A stretch of DNA of 64,000 nucleotides from JAQGMJ01 sp036498945 (lineage in GTDB: Bacteria > Pseudomonadota > Gammaproteobacteria > Burkholderiales > JAEUOS01), in NCBI GenBank assembly GCA_036498945.1, contig DASYEQ010000020.1, forward strand, positions 24,361 to 88,360, read 5' to 3'. A program made the position numbers and the translations under genes. Positions 8,097-15,782 of the stretch are shown here, in pieces (positions within the stretch are counted from its first letter, which is position 1; each line of letters begins with the position of its first letter). Under the pieces are notes generated by a model. It had not been told where the DNA came from and ran no database searches. It saw nothing but the letters and a program-made list of their open reading frames with translations.

Positions 8097-9266
8097 ATGC
8101 GCATCACCGAAATCCGCCAACTGGCGGTACCGCTGGAAGGCAACATCTCGAACGCCGTGGTGAGCTTTTCCGGCCACGACGTTTCGCTGGTGGCGCTGGT
8201 GACGGACGTGATGCGCAACGGCCGCGCGGTGATCGGCTACGGCTTCAACTCCATCGGCCGTTTCGCGCAGGGCGGCATCATCCGCTCGCGCATGGCGCCG
8301 CGCGTGCTGGCGGCCGCGCCCGAGTCGTTGCTGGCGGCCGACGGCAAGACCTTCGATGCGGCCAGGGTGCTGGCCGCCGCGATGAAAAACGAAAAGCCCG
8401 GCGGCCATGGGGATCGAGCCGGCGCCGCCGGCGCGATTGAACTGGCGGTGTGGGACCTCAACGCCAAGCTGATGGACGAGCCCGCCTACGCGGTGATCGC
8501 GCGCCACTACGGCAAGCCCGGCGCGCAGGCGCAAGCGGTCGACGTCTACGCCGCCGGCGGCTACTACTATCCGCCCGGCGCCAGCCGCACCCTCGGTGAC
8601 GAATTGCGTGCCTACCGCGACATGGGCTTTACCGCCTTCAAAATGAAAATCGGCGGCGCGCCCTTGGCGGTGGACATGCAGCGCATCGAAGAGGCCTTGC
8701 AAGTGGCGGGCGAGGGCAGCCGCCTGGCGGTCGATGCGAACGGCCGCTTCGACCTCGGGATGGCGACCGATTACGCGCGCGCCATGGCGCCGTACCAGTT
8801 GCGCTGGTTCGAGGAAATCGGCGACCCGCTCGACTATCAGTTGAACGCGCAGGCGATCGCCGCCTACGACGGCGCGGTAGCCACCGGCGAAAACCTGTTT
8901 TCGCTCACCGACGCGCAAAACCTCGTGCGCTTCGGCGGCATGCGCCCCGCGCGCGACATTTTCCAGATGGACCCGGGCATCAGCTACGGCCTCACCGAAT
9001 ACGCGAAGATGATCGCGCTCCTGGAAGCGAACGGCTTCGCGCGCAAGCAGGCCTACCCGCACGGCGGCCACCTGATCAACCTGCACATCGTCGTCGGCAT
9101 GGGCCTGGGCGGCTGCGAGGCCTACCCCGGCGTGTTCCAGCCCTTCGGCGGCTATTCGCCGCAATGCGCGGTCGGCGGCAGCACCGTCAGGCCGAGCGAC
9201 GCGCCCGGCTTCGGCCTGGAGCAAAAGGCGGAACTGGCGCCGCTGCTGGCGCGGCTCGCCGGCTGA
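8097..9266 (+). CDS. Mandelate racemase/muconate-lactonizing enzyme family protein (enolase superfamily)
   Basis: This 389-aa enzyme has the enolase-superfamily N-terminal capping domain followed by a barrel. Visible barrel motifs are FKMKIGG (KxK, the general-base lysine), VDANGRFD, WFEEIGDP and ATGENL, which supply the three acidic Mg2+ ligands, and a C-terminal HGGHLINLH that may hold the second catalytic base. The KxK/His combination fits the MR subgroup, which abstracts a proton alpha to a carboxylate and then racemises or dehydrates. The substrate cannot be read from sequence. It is 19 nt downstream of a Bug receptor and probably co-transcribed, suggesting uptake and conversion of a hydroxy-acid. 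Confidence 0.85.
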   Translation: MRITEIRQLAVPLEGNISNAVVSFSGHDVSLVALVTDVMRNGRAVIGYGFNSIGRFAQGGIIRSRMAPRVLAAAPESLLAADGKTFDAARVLAAAMKNEKPGGHGDRAGAAGAIELAVWDLNAKLMDEPAYAVIARHYGKPGAQAQAVDVYAAGGYYYPPGASRTLGDELRAYRDMGFTAFKMKIGGAPLAVDMQRIEEALQVAGEGSRLAVDANGRFDLGMATDYARAMAPYQLRWFEEIGDPLDYQLNAQAIAAYDGAVATGENLFSLTDAQNLVRFGGMRPARDIFQMDPGISYGLTEYAKMIALLEANGFARKQAYPHGGHLINLHIVVGMGLGGCEAYPGVFQPFGGYSPQCAVGGSTVRPSDAPGFGLEQKAELAPLLARLAG

Positions 9267-9328
9267 ACCCGCGGCGCGGCGCCGAAATAGGCGTAGCATG
9301 CGGGCTCGATCACTCTGAAAGCCTCACC

Positions 9329-9559
9329 ATGACCACGACCACCCGCGTCAAAGCGCTGGCCGAACGCATCTATATCGACATGGTGAGCCGCATCGCCCTG
9401 CAGCCGGGTGACCCGGACAAGGCCAAGCCCAACCCGGAATCGATCGCCAAGCTCAGCTTCAAGCTGGCCGAAGCCTTCATGAAGGTCGACGACGACAGCG
9501 AGGGCAACGCCGCGCCGGTCGCCAAGTACGAAGTGCAGATGTCCGACCTCGGCGGCTAG
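9329..9559 (+). CDS. Small conserved-looking hypothetical protein (76 aa)
   Basis: The frame starting at the ATG at 9329 gives a soluble 76-aa protein beginning MTTTTRVKALAERIYIDMVS and ending in an acidic tail. It has no signal peptide or membrane segment and is predicted mostly helical with an amphipathic middle (IAKLSFKLAEAFMKV). A longer frame starts at 9164 inside the preceding gene and is not credible. I do not recognise a named family. Its in-frame codon bias agrees with neighbouring core genes, which supports a real gene. Confidence 0.6.
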   Translation: MTTTTRVKALAERIYIDMVSRIALQPGDPDKAKPNPESIAKLSFKLAEAFMKVDDDSEGNAAPVAKYEVQMSDLGG

Positions 9560-9587
9560 CGAGGTTGCCCCCGCCCGGCGCAAGCGC

Positions 9588-9624
9588 GCCGGCGGCGTGC
9601 CAGGCCGCGGCTGGTGCCGCCGGC
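9588..9624. terminator. GC-rich hairpin between convergent genes
   Basis: GCCGGCGGC (9588-9596) pairs with GCCGCCGGC (9616-9624), and an inner CCAG/CTGG helix continues the stem. It separates the small gene ending at 9559 from ilvD ending at 9639. No T-tract follows on either strand, so bidirectional termination is a tentative reading. Confidence 0.4.
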
Positions 9625-9638
9625 CCGGCATCGACGGT

Positions 9639-11324
9639 TTACTGCCCGCCGCGATCCGTCACCGCGCCCTTGTTGGCCGGCGACACCAGGCGGATGTACT
9701 TGCCCATCAGCCCGCGCGTGTACTTCGGCGCCGGCTGCTTCCACGCCGCGCGGCGCCTGGCGATCACATCCTCCGCCACGTTCAGTTGCAGCAGCAGCTT
9801 GGTCGAGTCGATGGTGATGGAGTCGCCTTCTTCCACCAGCGCGATCAGGCCGCCCTCATAGGCTTCGGGGGCGACGTGGCCCACCACCATGCCCCAGGTG
9901 CCGCCGGAAAAACGCCCGTCGGTGATCAGGCCCACGGAGTCGCCCAGGCCCTGGCCGATCAGCGCGCCGGTGGGGGCAAGCATCTCCTGCATGCCGGGGC
10001 CGCCCTTCGGGCCTTCGTAGCGGATCACCACCACGTCGCCGGCCTTGATCTTGTTGGCGGTGATCGCCGTCATCACTTCGTTCTCGGAGTTGAACACGCG
10101 TGCCGGGCCGGTGATCGCCGGGTTCTTGAGCCCCGTGATCTTGGCGACGCAGCCGAACGGCGCCAGGTTGCCCTTCAGGATGGCCAGGTGGCCGTGGGTG
10201 TACATCGGGTTGTCCCACTGGCGCACCACGTCCTGGCTCTTGTCCGGGCGCGGCTTCCACTTCTTCAGTTCCTCGGCCAGGGTGTTGCCGGTGATGGTCA
10301 TGCAGTCGCCGTGGATCAGGCCGTGTTCCAGCAGCATGTTCAGCACCAGCGGCACGCCGCCGACACGGTGCAGGTCGGTCATCATGTACTTGCCCGAGGG
10401 CTTCAGGTCGCACAGCACCGGGGTGGCTTTGCGGATGCGCTCGAAGTCATCGATGGTCCACTCCACATCCGCCGCGTCGGCAATCGCCAGGTAATGCAGC
10501 ACCGCGTTGGTCGAGCCGCCGGTGGCCATGATCAGCGCCACCGCGTTTTCGATCGCCTTCTTGGTGACGATGTCGCGCGGGCGGATGTTCTTGCGCACCG
10601 CGTTGATCAGCACCTTGGCGGATTCGGCGGCGGAGTCGGCCTTTTCGCCGTCCGGGTTGGCCATCGAGGAAGACCCCAGCAGGCTCATGCCCAGCGCCTC
10701 GAAGGAGGAACTCATGGTGTTGGCGGTGTACATGCCGCCGCAGGCGCCGTGGGTCGGGCAGGCGTTGCGCTCGATGCCGTCATAGTCCGCCTGGGTCATC
10801 TTGCCGGCGGAAATCGCGCCCACCGCCTCGAAGGCGGAAACCAGGTTCACCGGCTGGCCCTTCCACTCGCCCGGCTTGATGGTGCCGCCGTAGACGTAGA
10901 TGCCGGGGATGTTCATGCGCACCAGGGCCATCATGCCGCCCGGCATGTTCTTGTCGCAGGCGCCGACAACGAGCGCGCCGTCCATCATCTGGCCGTTGAT
11001 CGACGTCTCGATCGCATCGGCAATCACTTCACGCGAGATCAGCGAATACTTCATGCCCTCGGTGCCCATGCCGATGCCGTCGGTCACCGTCGGCACGCCG
11101 AACACCTGCGGCTTGGCGCCGCCTTCTTCCAGCGCCTTCATGGCGGAATTCACCAGCGGCTGGATGCCGGCATTGCACGGGTTCATGTTGGAATGGCCGT
11201 TGGCCACGCCGATGATCGCCTTGTCGAAATCGCCGTCCTGGAAGCCGACGGCGCGCAGCATGGCGCGGTTGGGCGAGCGGTTGACGCCGCCGGTGATGAG
11301 TTTGGAACGCCAGTTGTCGGCCAT
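9639..11324 (-). CDS. ilvD: Dihydroxy-acid dehydratase
   Basis: IlvD dehydrates 2,3-dihydroxy-isovalerate and -methylvalerate, the third common step of valine and isoleucine synthesis, using an iron-sulfur cluster. The 561-aa protein contains the cluster cysteines in NPCNAG, GACDKNMPGG and CPTHGACGGMYTANTM, plus GRFSGGTWGMVVGH near the C-terminus. The reading frame extends to 11432, but ATG at 11324 begins the conserved MADNWRSKLITGGVNRS and has GGAGAG upstream. It lies in its own unit, between a small convergent gene and an EamA transporter on the same strand. Confidence 0.96.
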   Translation of the reverse strand: MADNWRSKLITGGVNRSPNRAMLRAVGFQDGDFDKAIIGVANGHSNMNPCNAGIQPLVNSAMKALEEGGAKPQVFGVPTVTDGIGMGTEGMKYSLISREVIADAIETSINGQMMDGALVVGACDKNMPGGMMALVRMNIPGIYVYGGTIKPGEWKGQPVNLVSAFEAVGAISAGKMTQADYDGIERNACPTHGACGGMYTANTMSSSFEALGMSLLGSSSMANPDGEKADSAAESAKVLINAVRKNIRPRDIVTKKAIENAVALIMATGGSTNAVLHYLAIADAADVEWTIDDFERIRKATPVLCDLKPSGKYMMTDLHRVGGVPLVLNMLLEHGLIHGDCMTITGNTLAEELKKWKPRPDKSQDVVRQWDNPMYTHGHLAILKGNLAPFGCVAKITGLKNPAITGPARVFNSENEVMTAITANKIKAGDVVVIRYEGPKGGPGMQEMLAPTGALIGQGLGDSVGLITDGRFSGGTWGMVVGHVAPEAYEGGLIALVEEGDSITIDSTKLLLQLNVAEDVIARRRAAWKQPAPKYTRGLMGKYIRLVSPANKGAVTDRGGQ

Positions 11325-11370
11325 GGTGAGTCTCTCCGTTATATGAAAAGCGTGAAGCAGGTCCGCAATT

Positions 11371-12288
11371 CTAGCGCACGGGTTGCGCGCCGTTCGCAGG
11401 GTGATGGCGAGTGAAAAACGCGGCCAGCGCAAGGCCGGCGAGGATCAAAACAAAACCGGCGAAATGAAAGGCATGCAGCGGCTCGGCCAGCAGCATGGTG
11501 GCGAGTAGCGTCGCGAACACCGGCACCAGGTGCACCACCTGGCTGGCGCGCGCCGCGCCGAGGATGTCCACCGAGCGGTTGAACAGCGCCGTGGCGCAGA
11601 TCGAGTGAAAGATCACCAGATACGCGATGCCCGCCCACGCCGGCGCCGGCAGCCACCAGTCGGCGCCGCCCGCCACGCTGGCGATGGTCCAGGGCGTCAG
11701 CAGCACCAGGCCGATGGCGCCCGTCACCCACAGGTAAGCGAACGGCGAAATCCCCGCCGGGCGCTGGCGCAGGCATACCGAGTAGACGCCCCACATCATC
11801 ATCGCCAGCAGCACCAGCGCGTCGCCGTGGTTCACGCGCAGTTGCGCCAGCGAAGAAAAGTCGCCGTGGGTGACGATCACCAGCACGCCGATGAAAGACA
11901 CCGCCAGCGCCAGCGCCTGCATGCGCGTCACCCCTTCGCGGTAGATCAGCCAGCCGGCGGCCACCGTCCACACCGGAATCGAGGAATTGAGCAGCCCCGT
12001 GTTGGTTGCCGTGGTGTAGCGCAGCGCCTCGTAGATCAGCGCGTTGTAGATGCCGGTCGACAGGAAGCCCAGCAGCAGCATCGAAGGCCAGGCGCGCTTG
12101 AGGTCCGCCGCGCGGCGCTTCAGCTCCGGCATCACGAACGGCGCCAGCACCGCCAGCACCGCGACCCAGCGCCAGAACATCATCACCGCCGGCGCTGCCA
12201 TCTCATGCAGCGCGCGCCCGAGCAGCGCATTGCCGGCCCAGAACAGGGCGGTGAGCGCGAGGGCGGGGTAGGCGAGGGTGGGAGACAC
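11371..12288 (-). CDS. EamA-family (DMT) inner-membrane transporter
   Basis: A 305-aa protein of about ten hydrophobic helices arranged as two EamA repeats, the typical drug/metabolite transporter layout. The first repeat opens LALTALFWAGNALLGRALHEMAAP; the second contains LLAMMMWGVYSVCLR. Such proteins export amino acids or metabolites, but the substrate cannot be assigned. The start codon is GTG at 12288 with no strong Shine-Dalgarno. It is divergent from the LysR gene at 12412, which probably controls it. Confidence 0.85.
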   Translation of the reverse strand: MSPTLAYPALALTALFWAGNALLGRALHEMAAPAVMMFWRWVAVLAVLAPFVMPELKRRAADLKRAWPSMLLLGFLSTGIYNALIYEALRYTTATNTGLLNSSIPVWTVAAGWLIYREGVTRMQALALAVSFIGVLVIVTHGDFSSLAQLRVNHGDALVLLAMMMWGVYSVCLRQRPAGISPFAYLWVTGAIGLVLLTPWTIASVAGGADWWLPAPAWAGIAYLVIFHSICATALFNRSVDILGAARASQVVHLVPVFATLLATMLLAEPLHAFHFAGFVLILAGLALAAFFTRHHPANGAQPVR

Positions 12289-12340
12289 GATGCGTTGGCG
12301 GATGGCTGAGCCTCAAGTTAAAACTTCGCCCATATATCTG

Positions 12341-12389
12341 TCCAATATATTTTTATTCGATAACTAATATAAAATTCATATTTATTGGA
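12341..12389. promoter_or_regulatory. AT-rich divergent promoter with dyad
   Basis: The 123-bp gap between the EamA transporter and the LysR gene is strikingly AT-rich compared with its surroundings. It contains TCCAATA at 12341-12347 and its inverted copy TATTGGA at 12383-12389, plus several TATA-like hexamers between them. LysR regulators commonly bind separated half-sites in such intergenic gaps. Binding here is inferred from position only. Confidence 0.4.
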
Positions 12390-12411
12390 TTGTTGGACCC
12401 GCCCCGCGCGC

Positions 12412-13332
12412 ATGCAAAGCCTCAAGCGCCTCAACGCCTTCGTCACCCTGGCCGAGGAACTGCACTTCGGCCGCGCTGCCGCGCGCCTGAACCTGACGCA
12501 GCCGCCCCTCACGCTGGCCATCAAGGAACTGGAGCTTGAGATGGGCGCGCAACTGTTCGAGCGCACCAAGCGCAGCGTGCGCCTGTCGCCCGCCGGCGCC
12601 GCGTTGCTGCCGGAGGCGCGCGCGCTGCTGGCGCAGGCCGCGCGCCTGCCGGGCATCGCGCAATCCGCCGCCGCCGGCGGGGCGGGCGAGTTGCGCCTGG
12701 CCTTCATCAGCATCGTCGATTACTCCTTCCTGCCGGACCTCCTGCGCGAATACACCCGCCGCTTTCCCGCCGTGCGCGTGCAATTGCGCGAAGCCACCAC
12801 CGACGTGCAGTTGGCCGACCTGATGCAAGGCCGCGTCGATGTCGGCGTGGTGCTGGGCCCGGTGGCGGATGAACTGCCGCGCGCCGCAGACGCAGGGCAA
12901 CTGGTCTATCGCCGCCTCACCAGCGAAAACCTCGCCATCGCCTTGCCGGAGAGTCACCCGCGCGCCGCCGGCAACGGGCCGCTTTCGCTCGCCGGCCTGG
13001 CGCGCGAGCCCCTGATCTGCATCCCGCGCCAGGTGGCGCCGCGCCTGTACGACGCCATCCTCGGCGCCTGCGCCGCCGCCGGCTTTTCCCCGCGCATCGC
13101 GCAGGAAGCGATCCAGATGCAGACCATCATCTCGCTGGTCGCCGCCGGCATTGGCATGGCGCTGGTGCCGGAGTCGGTGATGGGCCTGCGCCGCCCCGGC
13201 GTGCGCTACCGCAAGCTGCGCGCCGCGGGCGGCCAAAAGCACGCGCTGGAGATCGGCCTGGCCTGGCGCGCCGACCACCTGCCGCCCGTGCTCCAACGTT
13301 TCATCGAACTTGCGGCACAATTCCGCACCTGA
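12412..13332 (+). CDS. LysR-family transcriptional regulator
   Basis: The N-terminal winged helix-turn-helix begins MQSLKRLNAFVTLAEELHFG and contains AAARLNLTQPPLTLAIKELE, the LysR recognition helix region. Residues from about 90 form the ligand-binding domain (AFISIVDYSFLPDLLREY). The frame is open from 12385, but ATG at 12412 gives the canonical start and 306 aa. It is divergent from the EamA transporter, so that gene is the likely target. The inducer is unknown. Confidence 0.88.
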   Translation: MQSLKRLNAFVTLAEELHFGRAAARLNLTQPPLTLAIKELELEMGAQLFERTKRSVRLSPAGAALLPEARALLAQAARLPGIAQSAAAGGAGELRLAFISIVDYSFLPDLLREYTRRFPAVRVQLREATTDVQLADLMQGRVDVGVVLGPVADELPRAADAGQLVYRRLTSENLAIALPESHPRAAGNGPLSLAGLAREPLICIPRQVAPRLYDAILGACAAAGFSPRIAQEAIQMQTIISLVAAGIGMALVPESVMGLRRPGVRYRKLRAAGGQKHALEIGLAWRADHLPPVLQRFIELAAQFRT

Positions 13333-13352
13333 TCGCCACTCCGGCCGCCCCC

Positions 13353-14159
13353 ATGCCCACCCACTACTTCGTTTTCCCCGAATTCGATCCCATCGCCTTC
13401 CACCTCGGCCCGCTGGCCGTGCGCTGGTACGGCCTGATGTACCTGGCCGCCTTCCTCGCCTACATCTTCCTCTCGCGCTACCGCGCGGCCAAACGCCCGG
13501 ATCTCGGCTGGGACGGCAAGATGATCGACGACGCGCTGTTCTACGGCGTGCTCGGCGTGATCCTCGGCGGGCGCCTGGGCTATATCCTGTTCTACAAGCC
13601 GGCCTACTACTTCGCCAACCCCCTCGACATGATCAAGGTGTGGGAAGGCGGCATGTCCTTCCACGGCGGCTTTCTCGGCGTGCTGGTGGCGATGTGGCTG
13701 TTCGCCCGCGTCCACAAGATCGGCTTCTGGAGCGTGATGGACTTCATCGCCCCCTCGGTGCCCCTGGGGCTGGCCTTCGGCCGCCTGGGCAATTTCATCA
13801 ACGGCGAACTCTGGGGCCGGCCGACGGACGTTCCCTGGGCGATGATCTTCCCGCAGGCGGGCGACCAGCCGCGCCACCCCTCGCAGCTCTACCAGTTCGC
13901 CGGCGAAGGCCTGCTGCTGTTCGTCCTGCTGTGGATTTTCGCCCGCAAGCCGCGCCCCGCCGGCGCCATCTCCGGGTTTTTCCTCGCCGGTTATGGGCTG
14001 TTCCGCTTTCTCGCCGAATTCACCCGCGAGCCGGACAGTTTCCTGGGGCTGCTGGCCCTGGGCCTGTCGATGGGTCAATGGCTGTCGCTGCCGATGGTGT
14101 TCGCGGGCATCGGGCTGATGGTCTGGGCGTATAAACGAGCGCCCGCGAAGGCAGGCTGA
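13353..14159 (+). CDS. lgt: Prolipoprotein diacylglyceryl transferase
   Basis: Lgt transfers diacylglycerol from phosphatidylglycerol to the lipobox cysteine of prelipoproteins, the first step of lipoprotein maturation in the inner membrane. The 268-aa protein has about seven transmembrane segments and the Lgt signature AFGRLGNFINGELWGRPTD, including the essential Arg and Asn, as well as the RWYGLMYLAAF and HGGFLGVL motifs. It is 20 nt downstream of the LysR gene on the same strand, but functional linkage with it is not implied. Confidence 0.96.
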   Translation: MPTHYFVFPEFDPIAFHLGPLAVRWYGLMYLAAFLAYIFLSRYRAAKRPDLGWDGKMIDDALFYGVLGVILGGRLGYILFYKPAYYFANPLDMIKVWEGGMSFHGGFLGVLVAMWLFARVHKIGFWSVMDFIAPSVPLGLAFGRLGNFINGELWGRPTDVPWAMIFPQAGDQPRHPSQLYQFAGEGLLLFVLLWIFARKPRPAGAISGFFLAGYGLFRFLAEFTREPDSFLGLLALGLSMGQWLSLPMVFAGIGLMVWAYKRAPAKAG

Positions 14160-14180
14160 GGCGCAGACCGCGCGGGTGTT

Positions 14181-14741
14181 TTACCTGCGCGACTCGGCCA
14201 GGTCGTTCCACACGCTCTGCTCCGCCAGGCGGCCGGCGCGCACGGTGAAACGGTCGATGAAGCGGATGCCGGAAAAGGCCTTGCCGTCCGGCCATTCGCC
14301 ATGCAGCGCGCCGTGGCAATAGACCACGGTGGCCTCGTCTCCATAGCACTCGTCGAAGCGCTCGTAGGTCTTGGCAATCGAGCGATAGCGCGGACGTGCC
14401 CATTCGACAAGTTCGGCGAGCTTGTGCATGCGCACGCCGCCGGGAAATTCCATCACGAAGTCCTCGGCGAGAAAGCCCTGCGCACGCGCCAGGTCGCGCG
14501 CGCCCATGGCTTCGAGAAAATCGCGCACCACCTGGGAAGCCTCGGGCAACTCCGGCCCGGGGCTGCGAAAACTCTTGCCACCGCGCATCCAGGAGGAGGG
14601 TGACAGTTCGTTGATCGCCACGATGGTGCCGTCCGGCGGCGCGGCGATGGTGGCGCGCAGCGCGCGCGTGATGCGTTCCGACATGCGCACCCGCGCCGTC
14701 TCGCTGTAGCCCTCGATCAGCGTGACCTGGATGAAGGGCAT
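14181..14741 (-). CDS. Fusion of 4-oxalocrotonate tautomerase-like and SnoaL-like domains
   Basis: The N-terminal 62 residues (PFIQVTLIEGYSETARVRMS after Met) are a 4-oxalocrotonate tautomerase-type subunit with proline directly after the initiator Met, the catalytic base of that family. Residues from about 70 (VVRDFLEAMGARDLARAQGFL to FIDRFTVRAGRLAEQSVWND) form a SnoaL/NTF2-like cone. The total is 186 aa. The ATG shares bases with the TGA of the upstream acetyltransferase gene (TGATG), so the two are translationally coupled. Substrates are unknown. The two domains usually occur as separate proteins. Confidence 0.7.
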   Translation of the reverse strand: MPFIQVTLIEGYSETARVRMSERITRALRATIAAPPDGTIVAINELSPSSWMRGGKSFRSPGPELPEASQVVRDFLEAMGARDLARAQGFLAEDFVMEFPGGVRMHKLAELVEWARPRYRSIAKTYERFDECYGDEATVVYCHGALHGEWPDGKAFSGIRFIDRFTVRAGRLAEQSVWNDLAESRR

Positions 14742-15229
14742 CAGGAAGAGGGGGCCGCGGTGCGCAATTGCAGGCGCATGCGCGTCTGGTTGACCACGCC
14801 GTAATAGCCGCCGGCGCGGCGCCCGGCGGGGGCGAAGCCGCGCGATTCATAGAGGCGGTGCGCCGGCGGATTGTCTTCGCGCAGTTCGACATCCACGCTT
14901 TCCACCCCGGCCACCTCCGCCGTGCGCAGCAGCCAGTCGAGCATCTGGCGCGCGATGCCGCGGCGGCGCAGGGAGGGCGCCACCGCCAGCAGCGCCAGGT
15001 AGGCGTCGTTCTCGCCGTAGCCCATCACCGCGAAGCCCGCGGTGCTGCCGTCGGCGGCATCGGCCACGATCACGTTGTAGCGCGGCGAGCGGATGAATCG
15101 CTGCATCTCCGCTTCGCGGTAGCGCCAGGGAAGGCCCTGTTCGATGGTGTCGCGCGAGAGCGCCGCCAGTTGCGGCGCGTCGGCGATGGAGGCGAGACGA
15201 ATGCGTGCGACTTCGTTCATGGAGCTCAT
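14741..15229 (-). CDS. GNAT-family N-acetyltransferase
   Basis: A 162-aa acetyl-CoA-dependent transferase. Motif A is visible as LLAVAPSLRRRGIARQMLDW (R/Q-x-x-G-x-G/A type), followed by the motif B strand VELREDNPPAHRLYESRGF. This is the RimI-like layout, although the target could be a protein N-terminus or a small molecule. It begins MSSMNEVARIRL; the ATG at 15229 has AGGGTCAGG just upstream, and an alternative ATG lies three codons in. It overlaps the tautomerase fusion gene and follows a MaoC gene by 9 nt. Confidence 0.85.
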   Translation of the reverse strand: MSSMNEVARIRLASIADAPQLAALSRDTIEQGLPWRYREAEMQRFIRSPRYNVIVADAADGSTAGFAVMGYGENDAYLALLAVAPSLRRRGIARQMLDWLLRTAEVAGVESVDVELREDNPPAHRLYESRGFAPAGRRAGGYYGVVNQTRMRLQLRTAAPSS

Positions 15230-15238
15230 GCCTGACCC

Positions 15239-15697
15239 TTACTCATAACGGCGGCTTAGCACTTCGGCCACGCAGGCGGGCTTGTCCACGCCTTCGATTT
15301 CTACCGTCACCTGCATATTAAGCTGAATTCCGCCTTCCACGTCATCCACCTCCTTCACGGTAAAGCGCCCGCGCACCCGGCTGCCCGAAGGCACCGGGTT
15401 GGTGAAGCGCACCTTGTTGCTGCCGTAGTTGAGCGCCATTTTCACCGACGGCATGCGGATGCATTGGTCGGTGAAAAGGGGCACCAGCGCAATCGTCAGG
15501 AAGCCGTGCGCGATGGTGGATTTCAGCGGCGAATGCTGCGCCCGCTCGACATCCACGTGGATCCACTGGAAGTCGCCGGTGGCTTCGGCGAAGCGGTTGA
15601 TCCGCTCCTGCGAAATCTCCACCCAGTCGCTGACGGCGATCTCCTGCCCCAGCATGTTCTTCAGGTCTGCAAGCCTTCCGATTTCGGCGATTTTCAT
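15239..15697 (-). CDS. MaoC-family (R)-specific enoyl-CoA hydratase-like protein
   Basis: A 152-aa single hotdog-fold protein. The hydratase-2 signature reads FAEATGDFQWIHVD with the catalytic Asp/His pair, followed by IAHGFLTIALVP. MaoC proteins hydrate trans-2-enoyl-CoA in fatty-acid or polyester metabolism; the exact acyl chain is not readable. It heads a minus-strand group with the acetyltransferase and tautomerase-SnoaL genes and is divergent from a CoA-transferase gene. Confidence 0.85.
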   Translation of the reverse strand: MKIAEIGRLADLKNMLGQEIAVSDWVEISQERINRFAEATGDFQWIHVDVERAQHSPLKSTIAHGFLTIALVPLFTDQCIRMPSVKMALNYGSNKVRFTNPVPSGSRVRGRFTVKEVDDVEGGIQLNMQVTVEIEGVDKPACVAEVLSRRYE

Positions 15698-15782
15698 GCG
15701 GCGCTGCGGCGTAAGAAAACGGATTGCATCGATTATACTGACACGCGTTTGTTTGTCGCCACGGCGTTTCTTCCTCCCCTAA

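Noticed and set aside
9597..11414. 605-codon plus-strand frame opposite ilvD
   Set aside because: Exact antisense of ilvD with no recognisable domain.
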